Positions 25,461-33,735 of a DNA stretch of 64,000 bases are shown piece after piece. The translations under genes were made by a program, and so were the position numbers. Under the pieces are notes generated by a model that was given only the letters and a program-made list of their open reading frames with translations, was not told the DNA's origin and searched no databases. The DNA lies in contig NZ_JAALCR010000014.1 of the NCBI RefSeq assembly GCF_011065895.1, positions 1-64,000 on the forward strand, given 5' to 3'. Each line of letters begins with the position of its first letter. Within the stretch, counting starts at the first letter, position 1. Source of the DNA: Paludisphaera rhizosphaerae. GTDB lineage: Bacteria > Planctomycetota > Planctomycetia > Isosphaerales > Isosphaeraceae.

Positions 25461-28124
25461 TCAGGGGCGGGTCGGCCGCTTCGGTTGAGGAGCGAGTTGA
25501 TTCAGGTTGGCGACTCGGATCTCGATGGGCTGCCCGGTGCCGGCTTCCGCCACGAGCCAGGACGTCGACGGATTCCTGAGGGCGAAGGCCGGGCCGAGGA
25601 GCACCTTGTAGGTCCCTTCGGAGAGCGTGCTGACGCGAAAACGACCGTCCTCGTCGGTGCGAGTCTGGGCGTGGACTCGTCCATCAGACGTGGATTGAAC
25701 CTCGATGTTCGCCTGCGGGATCGGCCATCCGGTGACGGTCTCCACCACCCTCCCCTCCAGGACCCGCCCTCGCTGGGCTTTCAATTCCAGCGGTGGTCCG
25801 CCGAGTTTGAGTGGGACGGTGATTCGCTGATAGTCGTTCGCGAAACGGATGCTCAGGTCGTAGCCTTGCTCATCCACGGCGAGTCCGTCGATGACAGCCT
25901 TGCCGTCGATGTCCGTGGAGCCCACCGCCCATTCGTTCCGTTCCGAGTTCCGGGTGAGGCCGACGATCACCGGAGCGCTCGACAGCGGACGGCCGTCAGC
26001 GTCGAGGAGATGAATCGTCGCGGTCGTCGTTCGGGGGAGTTCAACCTTCACTTCAGGAGGGAGGCCCGAAGCACGGACATAGACGGGAGCGACGGCCCCT
26101 TCAGCGCAGCCGCAGGCGACGGAGATACGGCCGGGGAAATCGATCGGCCAGGCGTCGATCATGAATGTCCCCTCGGCGTCGGTCGTCGCCGAGCCCCGGG
26201 GAAGAAACTTGGAGATGCTGGAGACGTTCATGCTCGCGCCCGAGTCTGGAGAGGCCGGCGGTGGGGCTGCAGCCGCCGGTCCCGCCGGCTGGCCAGGGAC
26301 CTCGAACGACGGAGAGGCCCTGGGAGATTGAACGTCCGGTGGATTCCCATTCCGGTCAGGTTGGGAGACAGGCGCCGTCATGCGAGCTTCGGCGATCGAG
26401 ACCTTCACTCCGGCGCCGACCGGCGAACCATTGGAATCGACGACGCGGCCGCGGATCGGCCGGGCCGGGACGGTGCGAACGATGCTCGGATGCGGGGAGT
26501 CGCTGAGAGTGGGGAATATCGTGCCGGGAATGGTCCAGTAGCCGGGAATGGCTGCGTTGCCGTATTGGAAGACCTCGTTTCGAAGGCAGGTGAAGCTCGC
26601 CGCGCCGTTCCGGATTTCGACGAGTCGCGGCACGCTCTGAAGCCTGCGTTCGGGGGGGCCGTTCATGAGTGTGAGGGTCAACGTCCCATCGACGGCCTGA
26701 CCCGTTTCTTCGACCTCGACCCGAAGGCGGACCTCCCGTTCGGTGGGCTGGGAGATCCTGGGGCCTTCGAATTCGACGGGTGCCGAGGGAGGCGGCCAGG
26801 GAATTTCTGCGGGCTGCCCCCCGACCTTGAGCTCGACGTGGGACGGGTCCCAGACGGGGAACTCGAAATGACCGTCGGGAGTGACTGAGACCGTCACCGT
26901 CCAGTGAATGACGGAGTCCTCGCCGGTTTCGGAGCGTCGACCCTCAAAGCCGGTGGGGATGGTGTAGACGAGAGTGACCACCGTCCGCCGATCACCGACG
27001 AGCACGCCGCGTAGGATTCGGCGGCGAAGCGTCTCGACGCGGATCTCGGAATCGGACGCTCGAACCCCGCCGGCGAAGCCGAGCGAGCCGTCGGCCCCTT
27101 CAACGCGAATCAGATACGAAGAGTCACGGTGGAGGTTCGGGAGCCGGAACTTCCCCTGGGAGTCGGTCTTCGCGGCGAAGATCCGCTCAAGGGGATGGGC
27201 GCTCTCCTGACGGTTGATTTCGTCGAATTCGCTGGCGATCAAGACGAGCGCGTCGGCGGACGGGCGCCCCTCCTCGTCGACGACGATGCCCGTCGTCGCG
27301 GACCGCGGAAGCTTGATCACCGTGTCGATCCCGGGCTCCGGTCGAACGAAGACGGTGTCGTCCGGGAGCATGCAGTTATAGACCGTCACGGCGAACTCGT
27401 AGTCCGTCTCGCTGCGCACATGCGGGATGACCGCCCAACCGTCCGCGTCGGTCGAGATCAGCGTTCTCAGGGGGCCGGCGATCGAGTCGAACGCCCCCTG
27501 CTGATTCGGGTCGACTGCTGGGTGATCGGACGGTGGCGTGATCGTTAGACCGGCGTGGACCGAGGCCCCCGAGATCGGGGAACCTTCCGCGTCGACGACC
27601 CGCACCCGATGCGGGAAGCCCTCCTGGAGCACGACGTCGACCGGCGGGTCGTCCGGCTTGAGATCCTCGGACTTGAGCGGTCCGATCAATCCCGGGGCGT
27701 AGTCGGCGGCGTCGATGATGATCCAGGTGAGGTCGTTCTGAGGAGGCAGAGTAAAAGTCGGCCCGCCTCCATTCGATTCATGCATGAGGGGGCCACGGCC
27801 GATTCGACCTCGAAACCCCATCCTGTGAATCCTGGAATGGACTGCGCCAAGGGCGTAAAGACCCTCGTAGGGTGATCCGTCCGGCTTCCGAATGAATCCG
27901 TGGATCAACGCCGATGGAGCTGGTGGGGTATCGGGCGGGCCGGGCGGCCTCGGCAGGTACTGCCTCGGCGCGGCCGGTTGCGACCAAATGATGTGGGATA
28001 CGCGATCCGTTAGGCCGATGATCTGCTGGGGCCAGGCTGAGACCGCTCCGGCAACGGCCAGGAGCAACACGGGCGGCATGAGCAAACCTGCCCAGAGGAA
28101 CCGTGAACCCCATGGTCCGTTCAT
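25461..28124 (-). CDS. Membrane-anchored protein with carboxypeptidase-regulatory-like beta domains
   Basis: 887 residues. A short cytoplasmic start precedes an N-terminal membrane helix (FLWAGLLMPPVLLLAVAGAVSAW), followed by a long extracytoplasmic part. Several beta-sandwich repeats read GIVVDEEGRPSADALVLI, GRVVDSNGSPVGAGVKVSI and GRVVETVTGWPIPQANIEV, each then DEDGRFRVSTL-like. These are CarboxypepD_reg-type modules, common in large planctomycete surface proteins. A Pro/Ala-rich linker lies at about 585-630. GAGGAG is about 10 bases before the ATG at 28124; a longer frame to 28184 has no such site. No enzymatic domain is seen, so it is probably structural or adhesive. Confidence 0.85.
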   Translation of the reverse strand: MNGPWGSRFLWAGLLMPPVLLLAVAGAVSAWPQQIIGLTDRVSHIIWSQPAAPRQYLPRPPGPPDTPPAPSALIHGFIRKPDGSPYEGLYALGAVHSRIHRMGFRGRIGRGPLMHESNGGGPTFTLPPQNDLTWIIIDAADYAPGLIGPLKSEDLKPDDPPVDVVLQEGFPHRVRVVDAEGSPISGASVHAGLTITPPSDHPAVDPNQQGAFDSIAGPLRTLISTDADGWAVIPHVRSETDYEFAVTVYNCMLPDDTVFVRPEPGIDTVIKLPRSATTGIVVDEEGRPSADALVLIASEFDEINRQESAHPLERIFAAKTDSQGKFRLPNLHRDSSYLIRVEGADGSLGFAGGVRASDSEIRVETLRRRILRGVLVGDRRTVVTLVYTIPTGFEGRRSETGEDSVIHWTVTVSVTPDGHFEFPVWDPSHVELKVGGQPAEIPWPPPSAPVEFEGPRISQPTEREVRLRVEVEETGQAVDGTLTLTLMNGPPERRLQSVPRLVEIRNGAASFTCLRNEVFQYGNAAIPGYWTIPGTIFPTLSDSPHPSIVRTVPARPIRGRVVDSNGSPVGAGVKVSIAEARMTAPVSQPDRNGNPPDVQSPRASPSFEVPGQPAGPAAAAPPPASPDSGASMNVSSISKFLPRGSATTDAEGTFMIDAWPIDFPGRISVACGCAEGAVAPVYVRASGLPPEVKVELPRTTTATIHLLDADGRPLSSAPVIVGLTRNSERNEWAVGSTDIDGKAVIDGLAVDEQGYDLSIRFANDYQRITVPLKLGGPPLELKAQRGRVLEGRVVETVTGWPIPQANIEVQSTSDGRVHAQTRTDEDGRFRVSTLSEGTYKVLLGPAFALRNPSTSWLVAEAGTGQPIEIRVANLNQLAPQPKRPTRP

Positions 28125-28268
28125 CGTCCATGCTCCTCGACAGGGGCCGATCCGGCTCCGACCTACTGCTCTCGCCGCCGACATCAGGAGTCCGCTCGCG
28201 CGCTCCGGTCGACGGGCCTCGGTTTGATTCTTGCATGAAGCGTGGGAGGACCGTCAAGGGATCGCCCC

Positions 28269-29240
28269 ATGAATCAGTTGTCGCTGTTCGGATCTCAGGA
28301 CGATTTGCCGCCCCAGGCCGCCTCCCTGGCCGCGAAACTTCGCGCGCTGACGGAGAAGGGCCTCTTCTTCGGGACTTCATCCTGGAAGTACGAGGGATGG
28401 CTCGGGACCATCTACGACCCGGTGAAGTATCAGACGCGGGGCAAACTCTCGACCAAGAAGTTCGAGTCGGAATGCCTCCACGAGTACGCACGAATCTTTC
28501 CGGTCGTCGGGGGGGACTTCAGCTTCTACCAGTTCCCGTCCGCCGAATACTGGAAGGCCCTGTTTGAAGGTAGCGACGCAGGCCTGCGGTTCGGCCTCAA
28601 GGTTCCGGAAGAGGTCACCGTTCCTCGCTGGCCGCAGCACGCTCGGTACGGGAGCCGGGCCGGCAAGCTCAACGAGGGCTTCCTCAATCCAAAACTCTTC
28701 AAGGAATTATTCGCACGACCCCTCTGGAGACATCGCGACCGCGTGGCCGTCCTCATGTTCGAGTTCGGTACGATGTCTAAATCGGTCATGTCCGGGGTCG
28801 ACGAGTTCCGAGAACGCCTGGGGGCGTTTCTCAACGAGATGCCGCCTGGATTTCGCTATGGAGTCGAAATCCGGAACCCGGAATATCTGGCAGAGCCTTA
28901 CTTCGACGTGCTCCGCGGTCGCAACGTCGCCCACGTTTTCAATTCCTGGACGCGCATGCCCGAACTCATCGAGCAGGTCGAGACGCCCGGGATCCATACG
29001 GCCGATTTCACCGTCGTCCGGGCGCTCCTGAGGAGGGGCCAGGCGTACGAGGATGCGGTCGAGAAGTTCAGCCCTTACCGAACCGTTCAGGCGCCGGTCC
29101 CTGCCGTCCGCGAAGCGTTGCGTCGGCTGTCCGAGCGGGCCTGGAAAAAAGCCCAGCCGGCGTTCACGTTTGTGAACAACCGGCTGGAGGGAAACGCGCC
29201 GGGGACCATTGAGGCGGTCGCCGATATGTTGACGGAGTGA
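28269..29240 (+). CDS. DUF72 (YecE-like) protein
   Basis: A 323-residue cytosolic TIM-barrel protein of the DUF72 family. The signature is FGTSSWKYEGWLGTIYDP near residue 35, then VGGDFSFYQFPSAEYW, LRFGLKVPEEVT and the C-terminal FVNNRLEGNAPGT. Function in bacteria is not established. ATG at 28269 is chosen because MNQLSLFGS is the common start of such proteins; an in-frame start at 28242 adds nine residues. It is divergent from the large surface protein gene and convergent with the DUF1559 gene. Confidence 0.92.
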   Translation: MNQLSLFGSQDDLPPQAASLAAKLRALTEKGLFFGTSSWKYEGWLGTIYDPVKYQTRGKLSTKKFESECLHEYARIFPVVGGDFSFYQFPSAEYWKALFEGSDAGLRFGLKVPEEVTVPRWPQHARYGSRAGKLNEGFLNPKLFKELFARPLWRHRDRVAVLMFEFGTMSKSVMSGVDEFRERLGAFLNEMPPGFRYGVEIRNPEYLAEPYFDVLRGRNVAHVFNSWTRMPELIEQVETPGIHTADFTVVRALLRRGQAYEDAVEKFSPYRTVQAPVPAVREALRRLSERAWKKAQPAFTFVNNRLEGNAPGTIEAVADMLTE

Positions 29241-29255
29241 GCTGGGCGATTCGGC

Positions 29256-30215
29256 TTACTTGGTCTCGTCGGCGGAGATGGTTTCGCCGCCGTTGCGGGT
29301 CATCAACTTGTTGAGGACGGCCTTGTTGATCGTCTGGCTGACGGTCCGCACGCTGCCGTCGCAGTTGGCGAAGTTCACCAGGCCGGGGTGCTTGCTCGAC
29401 CAGTAGGTCCAGAAGTTGGTGGTCCCCGAGACGATCGGCCGGTTGATCGTCCGGTCCGTGTTGGTGCGCACGCAGCAGCTGGTGGCCGGAGCCCAAACGC
29501 CGGTCGGCGCGATGGTCTCACCCATCAGGCAGGTATTGGTGGTGCCGTCGGTGATGTCGGCCATCCCCACGCTGGAGTTCTGGTAGGTGATTCCGTTGTC
29601 GAAGTTCAGGCAGTAGACGTTCGTCGGGTCCTGCTTGGGGCAGTTGCCGCTCGCGTCTGGGAGGATCATGCCGGCCGCCATGTTGCCGCGGTAGTCCGAG
29701 GGGCCCATCTTCTGGGCGGAGCCCGTCTGCGTCGTCGCTTCCGGACGGCGGTTCGACGGGCAGACGAAGTTCGTCAGCGTGCGTCGAACGGCCGTCGTGT
29801 TGACGACGCTGTTAGGGGCGTAGTCGAAGTTGATCTCATTGAACAGGTTTCCCTGTTCCATCTTGTTGAAGACGCCCACCAGCCCGCTCCACTGGTACGA
29901 CTGGTAAGGCGTGCTGACCGTCGCGCACCCGGTGACGTCGCCGCCGATCACCGTGTTGGGATTCGCCGGGTCGTACATCGGCGGCATGCAGTACCAGCCG
30001 GCCGGGAACGCGTTGAACGTGTCGTGATACGACTGGGCCGCAAGCCCGAACTGTTTCAGATTGTTCTGGCACTGCGACCGGTTCGCAGCCTCGCGAGCCG
30101 CCTGCACCGCCGGCAAGAGCAGGGCCACCAGAACGCCGATGATGGCGATGACGACGAGCAGCTCAATCAGCGTGAAGCCGAAGCGGAGGTCTCGTCCGTG
30201 GAGATTGCGGCGCAT
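29256..30215 (-). CDS. DUF1559 prepilin-like (type II secretion/pseudopilin-leader) protein
   Basis: A 319-residue protein of the planctomycete DUF1559 family. The type IV prepilin leader is [23 protein letters not shown] (cleavage expected before Phe, methylated afterwards), followed by [20 protein letters not shown]. The globular domain has paired cysteines. The C-terminal marker resembles the H-x9-DG block: [30 protein letters not shown] lies 7 bases before the ATG. It probably goes to the periplasmic face or to the pilus system. It is a single copy here, distant in sequence from the array at 59.9-64 kb. A function beyond this targeting is not known. Confidence 0.93.
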   Translation of the reverse strand: MRRNLHGRDLRFGFTLIELLVVIAIIGVLVALLLPAVQAAREAANRSQCQNNLKQFGLAAQSYHDTFNAFPAGWYCMPPMYDPANPNTVIGGDVTGCATVSTPYQSYQWSGLVGVFNKMEQGNLFNEINFDYAPNSVVNTTAVRRTLTNFVCPSNRRPEATTQTGSAQKMGPSDYRGNMAAGMILPDASGNCPKQDPTNVYCLNFDNGITYQNSSVGMADITDGTTNTCLMGETIAPTGVWAPATSCCVRTNTDRTINRPIVSGTTNFWTYWSSKHPGLVNFANCDGSVRTVSQTINKAVLNKLMTRNGGETISADETK

Positions 30216-30429
30216 CGTGAAATCCTTCCTCGGCCAGGGAGAAGGCGTGTACGGTCCAAGCCGTCCATTCAGCCGGACAATCGTCCTATCGTCAACCTAC
30301 ACCATTACCGCCAACCCCGCCACGCGATTCAGCTAAGCATGCCTAATTCGTGCGGGGAATGCATGCACTTATAAATTGTTCGGCTGAGATCGGTTGCTGT
30401 CAAGCGTGCAGAAACGGCTGTGCGATGGT

Positions 30430-31542
30430 TCAGTCCAGGGCTGCCAGGGCGGCCTTGCCGACTTCCGCCGTGGAGGACTTGCCGCCGAGGTCGGGCGTCC
30501 GGGGCGATCCCGCGGCGAGGACCGCGGCGACGGCCTTGCGGACGCTGTCGCCCGATTCGGAACGGCCGACATGATCGAGCATCATGGCGACTGAGAGGAT
30601 CGCGGCCAGCGGGTTGGCGATCCCCTTGCCGGCGATGTCGGGCGCGGAGCCGTGGACGGGCTCGAACATGCTGGGAGCGGTCTTGTCGGGGTTGAGGTTT
30701 CCGGAGGCCGCCAGGCCCATCCCCCCCTGAAGGACGGCGCCCAGGTCGGTGATGATGTCGCCGAACATGTTAGTGGTCACGATCACGTCGAACCACTCGG
30801 GGTTCGTGACCATCCGCATGCAGCAGGCGTCGACGTGCATGTAGGCCGGCTTGACGTCAGGATACTCGGCGGCGACCTCGTTGAAGGCCCGCATCCAGAG
30901 GTCGTGAGCGAAGGTCAGCACGTTCGTTTTGGCGACGAGCGTCACCTGCCGTTTGTAGCCCTTGGCCTTGTCGGCGGCCGAGAGCGAGCCGAAATCGCCC
31001 CGCTCGGCACGCTTCCGAGCGGCCTCGAAGGCGTAGCGAATGCAACGCTCGACGCCTGCGCGAGTGTTCATGGAGGTCTGGATGGCGACCTCCTCGGAGG
31101 TCCCCTTGTAGGTGAAGCCGCCGGCGCCGACGTACAGGTCCTCGTTGTTCTCACGGACGACGACCATGTCGATGTCGTCAGGTCCCTTGCCGGTGATCGG
31201 GCAAGGGGCGCCCGGGAAAAGGCGGACGGGGCGGAGGTTGATGTACTGGTGGAAGTCGAACCGGAGCTTCAGCAAAATCCCTTTTTCCAGCACCCCCGGC
31301 GCGACGCCAGGATGGCCGACGGCCCCCAGCAGGATCACGTCGCAGGCCCGGAGCCGGTCCTGTTCGGACTGCGGGAGCACGTCGCCGGTCTTGATATAGC
31401 GTTCGCCGCCGATGTCGAAGGGGATCAGTTCGTAGGCGAGACCGTCGCGCTTGGCGACCTTCTCCAGGACCGCCAGGCCGACCTCGGTCACTTCCGGCCC
31501 GACGCCGTCGCCGGGGATCACGCCGATCTTCAACAGGGACAT
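30430..31542 (-). CDS. leuB: Isocitrate/isopropylmalate dehydrogenase family protein (LeuB-like)
   Basis: 370 residues of the decarboxylating beta-hydroxyacid dehydrogenase family. The N-terminus [15 protein letters not shown], the substrate loop [31 protein letters not shown] and the metal/coenzyme part [17 protein letters not shown] with [21 protein letters not shown] are all present. The RLRF/NLRP block suggests 3-isopropylmalate oxidation to the leucine precursor, using NAD. The VVREN segment is also seen in tartrate and homoisocitrate enzymes, so substrate identity is probable, not certain. ATG at 31542 is used; 27 residues upstream in frame are not family sequence. No leuC/leuD genes are adjacent. 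Confidence 0.85.
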   Translation of the reverse strand: MSLLKIGVIPGDGVGPEVTEVGLAVLEKVAKRDGLAYELIPFDIGGERYIKTGDVLPQSEQDRLRACDVILLGAVGHPGVAPGVLEKGILLKLRFDFHQYINLRPVRLFPGAPCPITGKGPDDIDMVVVRENNEDLYVGAGGFTYKGTSEEVAIQTSMNTRAGVERCIRYAFEAARKRAERGDFGSLSAADKAKGYKRQVTLVAKTNVLTFAHDLWMRAFNEVAAEYPDVKPAYMHVDACCMRMVTNPEWFDVIVTTNMFGDIITDLGAVLQGGMGLAASGNLNPDKTAPSMFEPVHGSAPDIAGKGIANPLAAILSVAMMLDHVGRSESGDSVRKAVAAVLAAGSPRTPDLGGKSSTAEVGKAALAALD

Positions 31543-31891
31543 CGCTGCTCCAACCACTTCGACAGGGCCTTGGGAATCTGGGGCGGGACGCCTTCGACGT
31601 CGGGCGACGACGAGGCGCGGCACACGATTCGCCGATCATATCCAGCGTCCCGGAGACCCACAAGGATTCCGGTCGACTTGCAGGTCATGTAAGCAAGACA
31701 CAAACGTCGAGAACTCTGGTATCCTTAGGGCAGAGGTCGGTCGGCCGCGACGTCGAGCCGCCTGACCTTCGACGGGGCCTGTTCATTTCTCGGCCTCGTC
31801 TCCGACGCAGACTCGTTCAAGATCGATCCGTGGTTTCCAGACGAGGCGCCGCCCGACCGAACTTCGCCGGGCGTCGCTGCGGAGACGTCGC

Positions 31892-33253
31892 ATGGCCGCC
31901 CCTGCCGACGCCGAAAAGCCGACTATCAGCACGACCGCGACCACGAGCACCAGCGCGACGAGCGCCTCGCCCGGGTCCTCCACCGCGAAGGACGCCCGCG
32001 GGCTCTCGTCGCTCGACGAATCAAACCTGGAACGCTCGATCATACGCCGGGGGCTCGCCACGCCGGGGGAGGTCGAGGCGTGCAAGGCGTATCGCGCCAA
32101 GCAGGCGGCCCAGGTGGAAGGGACGCCGAACCAGAGCCTGCTCGACGTCATGGTCGCCGCCAAGGTTTTGACCAAGGGGCAGATGGCTCGCTTGCTCCAG
32201 GAGCGCGGCGAGGCGGCGAAGAAGCTGGAGATTCCCGGCTACACGATCATCGAAAAGCTGGGCAAGGGCTCGATGGGCGTCGTCTTCAAGGCCCGTCAGA
32301 TCAGCGTCAACCGGATCGTCGCGATCAAGATCCTGCTGGACGGCCTGGCGCAGAACAAGGAGTTCATCCGCCGCTTCGAACGTGAGGCTCAGATCGCCGC
32401 CAAGCTCTCGCACAACAACATCGTGAACGCGATCGACGCCGGCGAGGCCGGCGGCCGCTACTTCTTCGTCATGGAGTTCGTCGAGGGGCCGACGATCAAG
32501 GACTTCCTCGACAAGAACAAGGTCTTCGAGGAGAAGGACGCCGTCCGCATCGCCATGGCCGTCGCCGAGGCCCTCAAGCACGCCAACCAGCGCGGGTTGA
32601 TCCACCGCGACGTCAAGCCGGAGAACGTCATCCTCACCAAGGACGGCGGCGTGAAACTGGCCGACCTCGGTCTGGCACGACTGACCGGCGACGAAACGTG
32701 GGGCCTCTCCGAGGCCGGCATGGCCATCGGCACGCCGTACTACATCAGCCCGGAACAGGTCCGCGGCCAGACCGACGTCGACATACGGGCCGACATCTAC
32801 AGCCTGGGCGCCACCCTCTATCACATGGTGACCGGCAAGGTCCCGTACAGCGGCGACAATCCCCAGGAGGTCATGAAGAAGCACGTCGACCCGCGCGTCG
32901 AGCTGGTCCCTCCGGACCACCTCAACACGGGCATCTCCAGCGGCATGGGCATGGTGATCGAGACCATGCTTTCCAAGAACCGCGAAAACCGGTACACCAC
33001 GCCCGACGACCTGATTCTCGACCTGCAGTGCCTGCTGCAGGGCGATCCCCCAATGATTGCCGGCCAGAAGCCAGGCAGCCTGGAAGCGCTCTCCGAGGGG
33101 GATGCGGACGACTACGCCCCCTCGCTGGTCGACGACGCCCAGATGGCCGAGATGGCCGGCGTCGTCAACGCCCGCAATCAGATCATCGCCGCTCTCGCCG
33201 TCGTTCTGGCCGTCTCCATGGTGACGAACGTCATCATGCTCGTGGCGCGGTGA
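31892..33253 (+). CDS. Membrane-anchored Ser/Thr protein kinase (PknB-type)
   Basis: 453 residues. A Ser/Thr-rich N-terminus is followed by a helical domain at about 40-112 (IIRRGLATPGEVEACKAYR, SLLDVMVAAKVLTKGQMARLL), which is common in planctomycete kinases and resembles a GspE/MshE-N-like module. The kinase domain then shows G-loop GKGSMG (124-129), Lys146, HRD (238-240, HRDVKPEN) and DLG (258-260) in place of DFG. The activation segment ends GTPYYISPEQ. A single C-terminal helix (about 430-453, ending at the last residue) anchors it, so there is no large external sensor. It phosphorylates proteins on Ser/Thr at the cytoplasmic side. Catalytic residues are complete. Confidence 0.95.
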   Translation: MAAPADAEKPTISTTATTSTSATSASPGSSTAKDARGLSSLDESNLERSIIRRGLATPGEVEACKAYRAKQAAQVEGTPNQSLLDVMVAAKVLTKGQMARLLQERGEAAKKLEIPGYTIIEKLGKGSMGVVFKARQISVNRIVAIKILLDGLAQNKEFIRRFEREAQIAAKLSHNNIVNAIDAGEAGGRYFFVMEFVEGPTIKDFLDKNKVFEEKDAVRIAMAVAEALKHANQRGLIHRDVKPENVILTKDGGVKLADLGLARLTGDETWGLSEAGMAIGTPYYISPEQVRGQTDVDIRADIYSLGATLYHMVTGKVPYSGDNPQEVMKKHVDPRVELVPPDHLNTGISSGMGMVIETMLSKNRENRYTTPDDLILDLQCLLQGDPPMIAGQKPGSLEALSEGDADDYAPSLVDDAQMAEMAGVVNARNQIIAALAVVLAVSMVTNVIMLVAR

Positions 33254-33275
33254 CCGAGCGTCGGATCTCAACCGT

Positions 33276-33303
33276 CCGCTCCCTTCTCGGACGAAGGGAG
33301 CGG
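33276..33303. terminator. Bidirectional hairpin between convergent genes
   Basis: CCGCTCCCTTC (33276-33286) and GAAGGGAGCGG (33293-33303) form an 11-base perfect stem with a 6-base loop. It lies between the 3' ends of the kinase gene and the zinc-ribbon gene. No T-tract follows on either strand, so factor-assisted termination or a 3'-end stabilising role is possible. Confidence 0.6.
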
Positions 33304-33349
33304 GGCCGGTGATCCGATCTCGGACGAGGCGGAACGCCGCCCGCTCGGA

Positions 33350-33664
33350 TCAGTTCTTGCTGAAATCGAACACGCTAGCGTTCGACTTGCCGAGCGGGTC
33401 GCGCAGGAACTTGCGGTGGCAGTCGGGGCAGAGGTCGAAGCGGAAGCCTTTGCGGCGGCAGGCGTCGTCGGCGTGGTCCTGCGGGCCGAAGGCCTCGTCG
33501 CGACGGATCATGTCGGAGACGGCCTCCATCGGGTCGTCTTCGAGGTCCTCTTCCTTGATCTCGTTGGGGTCGAAGCCGGGGAAGGCTTCCATTTTGACCA
33601 CGAACCGGTCTTCCCCGGCGGAGGTGATGTCCTTGCCGCAGAGATCGCACGTGAAGTGGACCAT
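33350..33664 (-). CDS. Small zinc-ribbon protein
   Basis: A 104-residue acidic protein starting MVHFTCDLCGKDI. Two Cys pairs, CDLCG near residue 6 and CPDC near residue 80 (FRFDLCPDCHRKF), plus the C/D/H cluster DDACRRKGFRFDLC, look like a zinc ribbon split by an acidic helix. Such small proteins occur in planctomycetes without known role. ATG at 33664 is preferred; an in-frame extension of nearly 200 residues runs antisense through the YfhO gene and is not coding. It is the last gene of a convergent pair and sits 71 bases downstream of the YfhO-like gene. Confidence 0.8.
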   Translation of the reverse strand: MVHFTCDLCGKDITSAGEDRFVVKMEAFPGFDPNEIKEEDLEDDPMEAVSDMIRRDEAFGPQDHADDACRRKGFRFDLCPDCHRKFLRDPLGKSNASVFDFSKN

Positions 33665-33735
33665 CAGCGTTTCATCCTCAATGGCGAGCGACGCGCCGGT
33701 CTGATGCTCCGGCCAAGATCGATCTTCACTCGATC

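Noticed and set aside
29164-29496. A minus-strand Gln/Arg-rich frame at the DUF1559 3' end
   Set aside because: A shifted reading of the DUF1559 gene.
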